From Micrasema longulum (lineage: Eukaryota; Arthropoda; Insecta; Trichoptera; Brachycentridae), in contig JAGVSM010002694.1 in NCBI GenBank assembly GCA_022494885.1, forward strand, positions 97,031-161,030: a stretch of 64,000 bases of DNA. Reading direction: 5' to 3'. Below, one piece after another: positions 21,841 through 32,036 of this stretch. How positions within the stretch are numbered: position 1 is the first letter of the stretch; the number at the start of each line of letters is the position of its first letter. Under the pieces are notes generated by a model, which searched no databases, was not told the origin of the DNA, and saw only the letters and a list, made by a program, of their open reading frames with translations. The translations under genes and the position numbers were made by a program.

Positions 21841-22130
21841 TACAACAGAGATGAAGAACATTTAAGAGAATGTAATATGGAAGTCTAGGCATCTACAGGG
21901 CTTATGACCTGTCAATGGCTGGTTTAAGTGGCCACTTTACACACTGTGTAACATTCACCATTCTGCCTATATTTGAACATCCATATTCCTTCAATTCTTT
22001 CATCGGTTGATATTTGTGAAGTTAAAGAGCTGAAACCTTTATTTATGCGGGTAAGATTCATCTAATTGAATTATTTCACCTACATACTAGGCAACGCCTA
22101 AAAATATTATTTTTTCAATTTTTATACTTC
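21841..22130 (+). mobile_element. MITE-A, 5' two-thirds
   Basis: Starts TACAACAGAGATGAAGAAC with the TIR, then GGGCTTATGACCTGTC, GGCCACTTTACACACTG, CCATTCTGCCTATATTTG and CATACTAGGCAACGCC in the standard order. The 3' inverted terminal repeat is missing. Confidence 0.8.
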
Positions 22131-22308
22131 TTCATGTTACAAAAAAAAAAGTTATATAAGCAAAAGTAAGCGTCCGAGGCACATAATTTACTCAAACAGA
22201 ATCTAAACTGCATATCAGTCGAAAAATTGCGAGGTGATGGTTCGTTCGTTTGTTTGTTTGAAATATCTACATTGGTTGTTACTATTAAAAGGTTTTTTGT
22301 ATGTTTCT

Positions 22309-22310
<2 letters not shown>

Positions 22311-22361
<51 letters not shown>
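22311..22361. repeat. 51-nt poly(T) run (L-F poly(A) tail)
   Basis: Fifty-one uninterrupted T, by far the longest homopolymer in the window. Its length may be imprecise in the assembly. Confidence 0.9.
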
Positions 22362-22362
<1 letters not shown>

Positions 22363-22692
22363 TTTATTAAGAAAAACAACAGCAATACAAAGAAATATAC
22401 ACAACATAATAAAAAAAACATAAAATAAAGCCAAAACAGTTTTTCACATAAATACAATTATAAAAATCCAGTTCAGTTAAATATAATTTATAGAAGTGCA
22501 TGTGTGCGAGTTTTTTTTGTGTGTGAGGATGCGTGTGTAAAAAAGTGGAGTGTGGTTTTGGTAGGTATGTGAATATGTGTGTGATTGTATATGGGTGTGA
22601 GGGTAGGTTTAAGGACAGGGTAAGTGTGTATTTGATATGAGTGAATAGAAACAATTTAAAATTATAATGTAAAAATATAAATATATTTTTTT

Positions 22693-23520
22693 TTATAACG
22701 AAACATAATTTTTTTCAAATAATAGTTTTTTAATTTTGGTTTTAAAAGTGAGTTTACTGTAATTAAATATGTCTATGTTATTGAAAAATAAATTATAATT
22801 ACGCGTAAAGCGAATCAGAGGAGAGTTCTGAGCATAGTTGGTGCGAACTGTGGGTACATGGAAAAGAGATAGATTCGTGTGACGGGTGCGGTAGCCAGGT
22901 ACGTTAAGGGCCAACTCAGAAACCAGAACAGGACTATCAAGACGTCCATTAAGAATGTCATGTAAAATACCCATATCTAATAACAAACGACGATCCTCAA
23001 GACTAAGTACATTATGTTTATGACAAGAAGTTTTATAGTTAAGGTCCGTAAATCTGGATCTCCAATTGAGATGTCTCAAAAATGTTTTCTGAATATTTTC
23101 AAGCCTTATCTTGTGTATGGAATACTGGGGAGACCACACAGAGGAGGCATATTCAAGGAGACTACGAACGTAAGCGAAATAAATTAATTTGATACTACCA
23201 ATATCATTAAAAACTTGGCAAGTGCGGATAACAAAACCTAAGTTTCTGTGTGCCCGGTTCACTATTTTTTCGATGTGGTTTTCATACGTAAGTTTTTTAT
23301 CTAGAATCACACCAAGATCACGAACACTTTCAACTCGTTGTATAGCTTGATTACTTAAAAAATATTGATGTGAAATAGGATTGGAGCTACGTGAAAAAGA
23401 AATGAGTAAACATTTTGAGACATTTACATTTATGAAATTTTTTTCATAGTAATCTGTTAATCGGTGAAGATCGTCTTGGAGATTATAGCAGTCACTAGTA
23501 TCTTTAATAATTTTAAATCG
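22693..23520 (-). pseudogene. reverse transcriptase C-terminal remnant of L-F
   Basis: An uninterrupted 275-codon frame ending in a stop at 22693. Landmarks from the N-terminal side: KIIKDTSDCYNLQDDLHR (following the lost catalytic YADD), NVNVSKCLLISF (the K of RT motif D/E region), VRDLGVILDKKLTYENHI, YVRSLLEYASSVWSP (the LEYASSVW block shared by Jockey-like and CR1-like LINEs), IQKTFLRHL, then a variable tail with RTNYAQNSPLIRF. No start codon can be assigned because the insertion is truncated; the first ATG (23310) is internal. It lacks the endonuclease and all catalytic aspartates, so the product would be inactive. No promoter is visible. Confidence 0.85.
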
Positions 23521-23757
23521 TTATGTTTATTTTTTAGTACCAATTTCCAGTGGTCAAGAGAATTAATCTTGGAATTTGACACACTATAATAATTGTAACA
23601 TTACATCGGTCACGCCTGCATACACGAAACTCGCTTATTATAAGAAATCCGCCACGGAGGATAATGAACCTTACGATAAACGATTTAAGTATTCTAATGG
23701 CGTGCGAGGAAAACACATTGTTATAATTTTGACGTCAGGCTGTTTGTTTTGTTTGGT

Positions 23758-23932
23758 GTTTTTTTTTGCACCACAACAGGCCAAGGGCCCAATTACAGTG
23801 GTGAATTACAATACAGAACACCCAGGCTTGAGAAAAATCACATTAATTTTTTTGTGTTCTCACCGGGAATCGAAGCCGGAACCTACCGGGCGTGAGTCAA
23901 GCGTCTTGGCCACTACACCGCGGAGGCCACTG
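23758..23932 (-). mobile_element. SINE-C copy
   Basis: T run (inverse poly(A) tail), GCACCACAACAGGCCAAGGG, CAGTGGTGAATTACAATAC, TTGTGTTCTCACCGGGAATCG (B box in inverse, one mismatch), then GGCCACTACACCGCGGAGGCC, the tRNA-like 5' half. A 148-codon plus-strand frame across it is antisense and not a gene. Confidence 0.85.
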
Positions 23933-24052
23933 ACTGTGCAGTTTCACTTCTTAAAATACACATTTTATTTAATTATTTATTTATTCATAAAAAAATACAA
24001 CAGCAACATATACACCCTTTAACAGAGAAGGTTCGAAAGCGATTTTTGCGTT

Positions 24053-24500
24053 ATCCATCACGCCATTTTCTCGTCGGGGTAGGCAGGACCGCCACACACG
24101 TATATCCTGGCATACATTCCTAGATTTTTCCACATTTATGAATCGTTGTCTGCTTTTGACATGCCCAGACTTCAGATTTAGTTTTATCTGATTATGCCAC
24201 GTCTTTCTTGGTCATTCACGTCCTACGTTACCAGTGATTCTTGGCATATGCAAGTATATCTGCATTGCCATTCCTTTGTCATCCATTCGTTTTACATGAC
24301 CAAATCATCTAAGTGACCCTTTTTTTATCTTATCAACTACTCCTATTGCCGATTTGCACTCTCGGCTAATTTCGTCATTCGTAACCGTACCATTCGTAAT
24401 ACATTGATTTTCCACACATTCATCGAAGCGACCGCATTTCACTTTGCTTTCATCTTTTTTCTGCCAGTTCCATGTTTAACTTCCATGCATAAAAATATAA
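24053..24500 (-). mobile_element. LINE-A2 copy
   Basis: Minus strand gives WNWQKKDESKVKCGRFDE, TNDEISRECKSAIGVVDKIK, SLRWFGHVKRMDDKGMAM, PRKTWHNQIKLNLKSGHVKS and NVEKSRNVCQDIRVWRS. It has frameshifts and a 10-20 bp deletion before the RRENG end. It is the longest LINE-A2 here. Confidence 0.8.
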
Positions 24501-24718
24501 TCTTAAATAGTATAATTATTATCCATTCTTATTGTAATCATTATTTCTAACATGCAGGAGTGTCATCGGAAAGCGTCTGGATTTTATAACAATGTTTGTT
24601 TTTTAATTTTTTTTTGTGCATATTTTGTTTCTTACTTAAGTAAGGTATAACTAGGTGTTCAAATTTAATTTGTACAACTACCTGAAATAAAAACATTAAT
24701 AATTGAACTATAAATAAA

Positions 24719-25170
24719 CAACAGAGATGAAGAACATTTAAGAGAAGGTTATTTAGAAGTCTAGGCTAGTCTCTGTTGTAATATGTTAATATAAACAGCT
24801 CCCCAGGGAGTTGAATCCAGGCCTTGTCTACAAAAATTTGGACAAACTCAAAATATTGTTGATAAATTACCTGGTCCATGAAGAAGTATAGAAATTGAAA
24901 AAATAATATTTTCAGTCGTTGCCTAGTATGTAGGTGAAATAATCCAATTAGATGAATCTCAGCCGCATAAATAAAGGTTTCAGCTCTTTAACTTCACAAA
25001 CATCAACAGATGAAAGAATTGAAGGAATATAGATGTTCAAATATAGGCAGAATGGTGAATGTTACACAGTGTGTAAAGTGGCCACTTAAACCAGCCATTG
25101 ACAGGTCATAAGCCCTGTAGATGCCCAGACTTCTAAATAACCTTCTCTCAAATGTTCTTCATCTCTGTTG
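24719..25170 (-). mobile_element. MITE-A, full length with 48-bp TIRs
   Basis: Left TIR 24719-24766 (CAACAGAGATGAAGAACATT and on to GTCTAGGC) is inverted at 25122-25170 (GCCCAGACTTCTAAATAACC and on to TCTCTGTTG). Between them is the standard body in inverse orientation plus the subterminal TTTGGACAAACTCAAAATATTG block. 452 bp, no coding frame. 25171-25258 repeats the subterminal block of 24777-24863, so a second, truncated copy abuts it head to tail. Confidence 0.85.
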
Positions 25171-25461
25171 TAATATATTAATATAAACAGTTCCCCAGAG
25201 AGTTGAATCCAGTCCTTGTCTACAAAAATTTGGACAAACTCAAAATATTGTTAACTAAAATAAATTGACTGATATAAAAACATTAAAAACAGAAATACAT
25301 TAAATTACATTACAAAACACCCTCGAATCTCGCTGTCATATTTTTCTTGGGAAACATTTTTAAAAGTTAAATGTAATACAATGTGACACGTATGTGTATT
25401 TCGTAATAAATAAATAATCTAATCTAAGTTGATTTCTATGAAAAACATAATCTAAATATAC

Positions 25462-25885
25462 TGAACGAGATCAATTTGTATGTTCCCCTCAAAAAACTTG
25501 GCTCCAAAATACCTATCGGACCTTTGTATTAGGGAAAATACATGTCAAAGAAAATCTACTCTTAGGTCATCATTTGATTCAGTAAGAGGAAAACTTGTCG
25601 AAATCCAGCGCTCCCCAAACACTAGATTTGGAAATCGTGCTTTTGCCGCTGCCGGCCCCTCTGCCTGGAACCAATTGCCTTCAAACTTACGAATCATCGA
25701 CAGTCCCAGTCAGTTCAGATCCCAACTAAAATCCCACTTCTTTAGACTATCATACCCTCAATTTTAAATCTGTAAATATAATATTTCACTGTAGTGCAGT
25801 TAGAATGTAAGTTTAGGTATACAATTGTAAAGCACCCTTGGGGTGATTTCTTACAAAAATGGCGCTATATTATTATTATTAGTAA
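25462..25885 (+). mobile_element. L-G: CR1/L2-like LINE 3' end with ATT tail
   Basis: Reference copy for the family. Coding end (25480-25767) is followed by a 3' UTR with GTAAAGCACCCTTGGGGTG and ATGGCGCTATATTATTATT, and a TTA microsatellite tail at 25868-25881. 5'-truncated. Confidence 0.85.
25480..25767 (+). pseudogene. L-G reverse transcriptase C-terminus
   Basis: A 95-codon open frame. LAPKYLSDLCIREN, then TRFGNRAFAAAGPSAWNQLP and SPSQFRSQLKSHFFRLSYP match the terminal pattern of CR1/L2-type LINEs (P.YL.D, G.RAF..A.P..WN.LP, F...LK..LF). The frame is intact to its stop but contains none of the catalytic core. The ATG at 25480 is internal to the original protein. Confidence 0.75.
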
Positions 25886-25894
25886 CTGTACCAG

Positions 25895-26010
25895 ACCGAG
25901 ATCTCACGCACTATTCTGAACACCCAGAAGGTAGAAAGAGCAGCCATCGAGTCGAAAACACTCGTCCAGGGTTCTGGTTCTATTTCAAACAGAGAATTGC
26001 ATTCACCCTC
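25895..26010 (-). mobile_element. SINE-B leader module, isolated
   Basis: CAGCCATCGAGTCGAAAACAC, TCGTCCAGGGTTCTGGTTC and TATTTCAAACAGAGAATTG are the inverse of the leader seen upstream of SINE-B heads. No head or body follows. Confidence 0.6.
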
Positions 26011-26525
26011 CTGGAAACAGTTATCATTATCATATATATTAAAAATCTAAATGTTTTAATAAACGGATTAATTTTGTACACATTATTAAGAAGGTTGATG
26101 TTTTTTTTATTTGAACTTAAAGATCCTTGCTTATTGCCTTTAATAAAATCTCGAGTAAACAAAAGGCAGATAAAATGCACTTGTATAACGAACACAGAAA
26201 AACTTCAAACATCTTTCACAATATAATCGTATGGATAAAGAAAAAATGCCTTTCACAATAGAGTCCTGGTGTCAACCCTTTTTTATTTATTCTTATTTAA
26301 CACTTTATATACATGTACAATTTACATATATATTTAATTCAATTTTTAAACAACTTCCATTTATGTTTTTTTTCCTTCTCTTTTTTGTACTTTCATTGAT
26401 AACCTTACATATAATTATTATATAATATGGAAACTTCACTGGTCCGAGAGTTAAGTCTAACTGTGTGAAATATAAAACCATGTGACCGTACTGTGTGTTT
26501 CCTGAATAAAAGAAAATAAAAAATA
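26011..26525. other. no gene recognised
   Basis: AT-rich. The 127-codon frame 25843-26226 starts in L-G and runs through the leader module into this DNA; it has no motif. Confidence 0.5.
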
Positions 26526-26529
26526 ATTA

Positions 26530-26825
26530 AAAAATATATGGGCGGGCATATTGATGTAAGGCGATTTCTTCCAACCGACCCAAACCGTTCAGTTTGAAAA
26601 AATTACGAGTACATGGACATATTATAAATAAATAAAGAAGGGACGTCTCTAATATTAGCAGGTGGATTATTCCACAATCGAGCAGCTACTACTGTGAAAG
26701 AGGAGGCAAGCAAATTAGAACGGTGGAGAGGTATTAACAGGGTTCTCTCGTTACTAGAGCGAAGAGATAGTCCATGTTGTGATAGTAGTTGGAAGAGCTC
26801 TCTCAGATACCCTTATGTATTAAAC
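26530..26825 (-). mobile_element. L-C: CR1-like LINE 3' end
   Basis: Minus strand: PLHRSNLLASSFTVVAARLW, then WNNPPANIRDVPSLFIYL, and the shared 3' UTR block CAAACTGAACGGTTTGG. Same family as 1900-2270. Frames are short and broken. Confidence 0.6.
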
Positions 26826-26829
26826 CATT

Positions 26830-27120
26830 ATGTCTTGAAGCGAAGTATGGAATTGGAAAAACAAGGATGAAAGATGGCTAAATGCTGTCGAAATGCGATC
26901 TCTCAACACTGTGCACGATATGTGCAAAAATGTCGACATTCGTGCTATTCAATTGTAAGACTGAAATAGCCCTTAACGGCAAATCAAGAAAGGAGTTCTG
27001 CGTCGGTTTGGACGTGTAGAGTGAATGGAAGGCAAAACAACGGCAAAAAAGATTTACGATGTTTATGGATGCTGGAAACGAGTAAGACCGAGAAAGACAT
27101 GGCATGACCAGTCGAATCCG
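26830..27120 (+). mobile_element. LINE-A1 decayed copy
   Basis: NWKNKDERWLNAVEMRSL, a deletion, IKKGVLRRFGRVE, then KKIYDVYGCWKRVRPRKT and WHDQ. Several stops and a deletion before the C-terminus. The opposite-strand 83-codon frame is antisense to it. Confidence 0.75.
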
Positions 27121-27124
27121 GGAC

Positions 27125-27245
27125 CTCAATCAAGCTTTTTTCCTTTTACAGGATTTTTACATGATCGCGTCAAAAACACCCGTCCAGGGATCTAGTTATT
27201 TTTCACCCTCTGTATTCTTAATCCGCCTGGACACAAACAAAACAA
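27125..27245 (-). mobile_element. SINE-B leader plus head scrap
   Basis: CCGGGACCTCAATCAAGC (inverse head) then TACAGGATTTTTACATGATC, GTCAAAAACACCCGTCCAGG and CACCCTCTGTATTC, the inverse leader. It joins the LINE-A1 end directly. Confidence 0.55.
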
Positions 27246-28190
27246 AATAAGTGTTAAACATAATCAATATATAATTCGCTACCTCGTAACGTTCAATTTA
27301 ATATAAAGTATCAACTCTTAAATTGTGCACGTGAGATTCCTGTTTGGATTTTACGTCCAAGTAAAATTAAATTAGGTAAATAGGAGTTCTTATTACACTC
27401 CGCCATAGTAGAGCAAGTTCACTGTATTGTTAACGCGGTGAAATTAAATAACAAAGTCATGGTTCAAGTGACGACGCGCTGTCCCCTCCGTTTTATGACT
27501 AGTGCTGTAAAAGACCTTAATAAAACACCAATTTAGAGATTTTCTAAAAGTCAGAAATTAATTCGTATTTTTCTGTTTCAGTAAGACATAAAATTTTAAC
27601 AAATTAACGTTGACATTCGATTTTTTTATATTTGAAAAAATGATGTGGTTTTATGAAAAATTTACACAACTTTGTGGTTATTCATTAAACGATTCAAATT
27701 ATAATAAAAACAATCTGTTTTTAACTAATTACTATTTAGTCCACACAATATTCGAGTACACTTACGGTTTAAAACAAACTTGTCTTATAATTATTGTAAC
27801 GAATACCCACAAAGTTAGTGCTTCAGTGTTAAAAATACTGAGTTAAATACAGGATGGGTGACGTTTGCTCAAATTATGGTTATTAGAAAAAAGTTTTTTG
27901 TAATAGTAAGAGTTTTTAATTATTGATAATTTAATATGTAATGTTTTTCAAGTAAAATTATCATTCATGTAGGTTAAGTGTGAATAATCGATGCAATTTA
28001 AAAAATCCTGCTGACGAGTTGTATGTATGCAACTCAAGTCTTTTATGTAAATATTTTTGAAAAAAAAAAAATGTAAAAAGTAAAACAAGAAATATTAATT
28101 TTATCCTATTTATTTCATTTCTGAAGAAAAATAAAGGAATACTTCGGTAACCGAAACTTCAGAAACTGGTCCGTAATGAAAAAAATCGTT
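27246..28190. other. no gene recognised
   Basis: AT-rich. The 78-codon plus frame at 27610-27846 is low in complexity with no motif or splice context. Confidence 0.5.
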
Positions 28191-28230
28191 TATATATTAC
28201 AACAGGGATGAAGAGCATTTTATACGAGGG

Positions 28231-28590
28231 ATTCATTTTTTTTTAATTTTTTTTTTATTTAATGCACAAAATACACAAATTTACATAGACACAATTAAAT
28301 GTTTTTTATGTCCCGACTTGTTCGAAAATTCCGTGTTAAGTTGGGACTCTTCGATATATAAATCAAAAATATTTATTTACATATTAAAACAATATACAGG
28401 TAATCAAAACAATATGCAAAATAATCAAAACAATATGCAAAATAATCAAAACAATATACAAAATAATAATATAAAAATATACAAAATAATAATAGAAAAA
28501 TATAAATAATAAATATTTATACATGTCGAAAAATGGAATGTAGAAACGTTATATAATAATACGTATGACAGTGATGATATACACATATAC
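28231..28590 (-). mobile_element. retroelement-like insert inside MITE-A
   Basis: Begins with T-rich runs (28238-28258), as a minus-strand poly(A) tail would, then ATGCACAAAATACACAAATTTA and CCGACTTGTTCGAAAATTCC. About 360 bp, no motif recognised. Placement rests on the MITE-A sequence broken on either side. Confidence 0.45.
28401..28465. repeat. 21-bp minisatellite, three units
   Basis: Units start near 28401, 28422 and 28443 (TAATCAAAACAATATGCAAAA). The translated NQNNMQN repeat in the 63-codon frame is a by-product. Confidence 0.85.
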
Positions 28591-28869
28591 GTATATGGAA
28601 TCTATGAGTCTTGGCATTTACAGGGCTTATGATTGGCTGGTTTATGTGGCCAATTTACGCACTGTGCAGCTCTCACCATTATGCGTAAGTTGGACACTTT
28701 CAATCAGCCAGTAACAGGTCATAAGTCCTGTAAATGCCCAGACTTCTATATTCCCTTTTATAAAATGTTTTTCATCTCTATTGTAATACACTTATATTGA
28801 ATCCAGTTCTTATCTACAAAAATTTGGACAAACTCTAAACATTGCCAAATAAATAATCCGAGAACTGGT

Positions 28870-29150
28870 ATTGAATAGCGTCTTTCTTCCACTGAACAAA
28901 TCCGCGTTCTCGGGTACTTCGGCCACGTTGCGAGACGGAGAGACAATATGGAAAGATTAGTAGCATAAGGACGAGAAGAGAAGTTCCACCAGATGGACAG
29001 ACTCGGTGACGGAAGCAACTGGCGTCCCTCTTCAGGAGGCCTCCAGAAGCGCTGAAGATAGAAGCGGGTGGAGGCGGATCGTAACGACGCGCTTTCCTCC
29101 TGCCAATGTGACCACGACTGCTCTGCCAAGAGAAAACGACTAAGAAGAAG
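28870..29150 (+). mobile_element. L-H: LINE RT C-terminus, GC-rich
   Basis: EQIRVLGYFGHVARRRDNME, a frame shift, then RSSTRWTDSVTEATGVPLQ and DRSGWRRIVTT match the pattern FGH..R.....LE, G..S..RW.D......G......A..DR..WR..V at the end of many LINE proteins. The minus-strand frames of 123 and 139 codons are antisense. Higher GC than its flanks. Confidence 0.65.
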
Positions 29151-29159
29151 ATATGAGAT

Positions 29160-29310
29160 ATTGATTTAAAACGGTGTTTTTTCATCAGAGTATTTAATAG
29201 TCCCTGGACTGGCACCGGAAGCGTAAGATTGATCGTCTTAGCTTCATGTAACAAAATTGAAACAAGGCACGCTGTGCACTATTAGGTGCGGAAAGGGAAT
29301 GATTTTTTAA
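29160..29310 (+). mobile_element. SINE-B body and tail
   Basis: TTTAATAGTCCCTGGACTGGC, GGAAGCGTAAGATTGATCG, and CACTATTAGGTGCGGAAAGGG. Head missing; a ~25-bp deletion removes part of the CCAATGCAG block. Confidence 0.75.
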
Positions 29311-30290
29311 AGACAATTCGCTTGATAACGCTTTCTCACAATAGAACTTTGCTTTGTTGCGTAATATATATATATATTTTTTTTTATGCCCAGGGGGTTT
29401 TTACATGGCAGGTACAAAATTAAAATTTTAGCGTTTCATGGTATAACGAGTCAATAGGTAGGTCTTATTAATAAGCATCTAATAAGAATGGATTATTATT
29501 AATATTTTGTTATCATTCTGTATAGATATTAGTACATAAATAAAGGTTTAAAAAAACCTTGTAAGAAATTTAGTTTTTTGCCAGATAAACATACACGACA
29601 ACGGGTCATAATTGCCAACTGCGTCTCATAATCTTTTAAAATAAAGCCGAACAAACTAAAGACACCTTGACATCCCTTTTACAACGATTTTATACATATT
29701 CTATCATTATTATTCTCTCATTTGTTATAATACTCAAATCAATGGTTTTACACCCCCCTTTTGAGTATATAATATACTTTATTAAGTCATAAATATTCGT
29801 ATCACATGATTTGAGTCGTTCAATTTAATTCGTTAAGCTTACAAGTTTTTATTTTCAATTCTATTGGGTTTATTAGTTGATAATAGTTCAATCAAGAAAT
29901 TCAATTTATAATGTTCTTTTTATTTGTATGAAATATAGCTTTATTATAACTGTTGTGTCAATTTGATTGATTGTGTGCTTTGGTTGATCTTAATATATTT
30001 AAAAAAAAAGACAAACCTGAAAAGTATGTTGATTATTATTTCTTGTGTTCTTTTAAAATACGATTGAATCTAATAATATCGGGTAATAGTCAGGATAAAA
30101 TTATAAATGAAATTTACTCAACAAACCATATATTATGGAAATGTTTATATATAACTTATTTTGCAAAATTTCATAAAATTATTTGTTATTTTATGCAATG
30201 TTCGGGTAGTTCGATGAATTATCTATCAAATACGGGTATGTAAAATATATTTTATACTTCAATAATTTCACAAAAATTGTTATTAATTCA
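29311..30290. other. no gene recognised
   Basis: Contains a TATATATA run (29355-29367) and TGCCCAGGGGGTTTTTACAT (29388), faintly like the SINE-B leader. The 90-codon frame at 29971-30243 has no motif. Confidence 0.45.
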
Positions 30291-30294
30291 GACT

Positions 30295-30375
30295 TTCTGA
30301 TGACACTCGGGCTACCTATATGGATTCAGCGCCCTTAGGGTGATTATCACGAGAATGACGCCATTGTATTATTCA
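30295..30375 (+). mobile_element. L-G 3' end scrap
   Basis: GCGCCCTTAGGGTGATTATCAC and GAATGACGCCATTGTATTATTC match the L-G end (CACCCTTGGGGTGATTTC, ATGGCGCTATATTATT). Confidence 0.6.
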
Positions 30376-30483
30376 CAATAATGGACATTTGTTTTAACGA
30401 AAACCATCGCCATCCTACAAAAATCCACCCAACCCCATAAAATAATAGGGTGGATTGACGTTTATCGTAATATATATAGTAAT

Positions 30484-30755
30484 TAATTAATTACAACAGG
30501 GATGGATAACATTTAAGAGAAGGGAATATGGTAGCTTAGGCATTTACAGGGTTTATGACTTGTCATTGGCTGATTGAAATAGCCACTTTATACACTCTAT
30601 AACGTTCACTAATTTGCAAATGTTTTAACATCTATATTTCTTTAATTCTTCTATCTGTTGATTTTAGTGAAGTTAACGAGCTGAAACCTTAATTGTTGTA
30701 AAGATATTTATCTGATTGCAACGTCTATTTATCTATAAACATTTGGACTTTAATT
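30484..30755 (+). mobile_element. MITE-A copy, 3' end lost
   Basis: ATTACAACAGGGATGG, GGCATTTACAGGGTTTATGAC, TAACGTTCACTAATTTGC and ATCTGTTGATTTTAGTGAAG in order; ends in ATCTATAAACATTTGGAC. Confidence 0.75.
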
Positions 30756-30924
30756 TAATTTATATTAACTCTGTAATAAAAGTATTTATTTTATAATTCG
30801 AAGCAAAAATTTTTTTTTTTACTTCGTACCTACTCATATTACGGGAACAAGAAACAGAAGGATTTTTTTTATAACTTTACCAAACTCCACAGTAGATACC
30901 ATAAAATTTTATACTGGAAATAAT

Positions 30925-31415
30925 AACTAAGATGGTTTGTTCATGTAGAATGAATGGATGACAAAAGAATGGGTAAACAGATATACTCGTATATGGCGGT
31001 TCATTCATTCATTTCGGCCTCGTGGTGTAATAGTCAGCGCGTTTGCCTAACATGCAAGAGGTCTCGGGTTCGATTCACGACATGGTAGATATGAATTTAT
31101 TTGAAGGGGTTTTCTAGACTAAAAATATTTCATAGTCCCTGATGATCATCTTACCTTCAAAAATGATCATGATACGCTGCGGTTGGTGTGCCAATGCAGA
31201 AAATGATGATGAATGAAAACATAGGACAAGGATAGGCAATAAAGACCTGGCATGAGCAGGTAAACAAAAAATCCAAATCTGGCTAGGTCAAAAGCAGACG
31301 CAATCGAAGAGCATGAACTAAAAGATGAATAATCGTGTAAGAAGCTAGGGGTGTTTGTAGGAACTCTCGACCCACCCCTAAGGGAAAATGTCGTAATAAT
31401 AATAGTAGTAGCATT
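30925..31415 (+). mobile_element. LINE-A2 copy split by SINE-B
   Basis: Left part: WFVHVE, stop, MDDKRMGKQIYSYMA. Right part (31220 on): KTWHEQVNKKSKSG, VKSRRNRRA, EARGVCRNSRPTPKGK, then tail AATAATAATAGTAGTAGC. The SINE sits between the IY..MA and RGRP codons. Confidence 0.75.
31008..31215 (+). mobile_element. SINE-B with good tRNA-like head
   Basis: Best-preserved head: GGCCTCGTGGTGTAATAGTC (A box TGGTGTAATAG) and GGGTTCGATTCACGA (B box). GCCTAACATGC in the anticodon-arm position suggests descent from a Val or Gly tRNA. Body and GATGATGA tail follow. The head is not a functional tRNA because the acceptor stem does not pair. Confidence 0.85.
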
Positions 31416-32030
31416 AATAAAACATCTCAAAAAAAGGAAATATCTCTTGACGTTCGGAAGTGATTCCTTGTTCAGGTTTGTCGTTTAGTTCCCCTGTTAA
31501 GTTAAAAATAATATGAGTAACGTCTTCCTGTCTATGTGAAGACATCCTTTTAAGTAATAATAAAGAATTAAGTTCAACCCTTCAAGCGGTAAGGGGTAGT
31601 TTTAGATTGTTTCGTACTTAGGAAGTACCGTCTTTTAGAATATGTTCATCCGGTGTCATATTATAAAAAAACACAACTTCCGTTTATGAAAGGGGTTATT
31701 ACTTAGTTCTCATGCGAATCATAGTACTTTAGACGCAAATTAATAAAACACATTTTCAAAAAATATGTTTTGTTCACACGGTCCGATCGGTGGTTTTATG
31801 AAAATGCGTTTATAATGTTCTCAATGTATTATATTTTTTTTTGTCATTATTGAGTAATTCATAGTTTTATTTTTTTTATACGTATTTTTATCAACACGCA
31901 AACATTTAATTTTGAAACATCTTTAGTGTTATTTTGGAGTAAAAAACGATAATTCGAATTACCTAATATTATTTGTTTCTAGTTTCTATTAAAAATATAA
32001 ACTGGCTTGTATGTGGAAGGTCTGTGTCCA
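31416..32030. other. no gene recognised
   Basis: AT-rich, no match. Confidence 0.5.
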
Positions 32031-32036
32031 GGTGTA

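Larger units (their letters stand above)
22311..23520 (-). mobile_element. L-F: 5'-truncated LINE with poly(A) tail
   Basis: A minus-strand insertion of about 1.2 kb: reverse transcriptase C-terminus (22693-23520), a 330-bp 3' UTR rich in GT/CA (22362-22690), then a poly(A) tail seen as 51 consecutive T at 22311-22361. Truncation falls directly after the expected YADD motif. TATGTTT at 22300-22306 and 23522-23528 is a possible short target duplication. The long homopolymer and open frame point to a young insertion. Confidence 0.9.
28194..28850 (+). mobile_element. MITE-A fold-back copy with an insertion
   Basis: ATTACAACAGGGATGAAGAGC (28194), interruption, then TGGCATTTACAGGGCTTATG (28613) and, in inverse, CATAAGTCCTGTAAATGCCC (28719) through CATCTCTATTGTAATAC (28773). 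Both arms are MITE-A 5' sequence, so without the insertion it is a ~240-bp palindrome. TTTGGACAAACTCTAAACATTG follows as the subterminal block. Confidence 0.7.

Noticed and set aside
22367..22654. histidine/threonine-rich minus-strand frame
   Set aside because: Lies in the GT/CA-rich 3' UTR of L-F, downstream of its stop codon.
23576..24022. 148-codon plus-strand open frame
   Set aside because: Its CSHRES.PEP stretch is the antisense translation of a SINE-C tRNA-like head; the same peptide recurs at the other SINE-C copies.
28401..28465. CRISPR-like array
   Set aside because: Tandem units abut without spacers, in eukaryotic DNA.
28318..28509. asparagine/glutamine-rich protein
   Set aside because: The NQNNMQN repeats are a translated 21-bp minisatellite inside a transposon insert.
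28758..29254. two overlapping minus-strand frames (123 and 139 codons)
   Set aside because: They are antisense to the L-H LINE C-terminus, whose plus-strand residues match a known pattern.
31008..31085. tRNA gene
   Set aside because: A and B boxes are present, but the acceptor stem does not pair and the body is a SINE with many copies.
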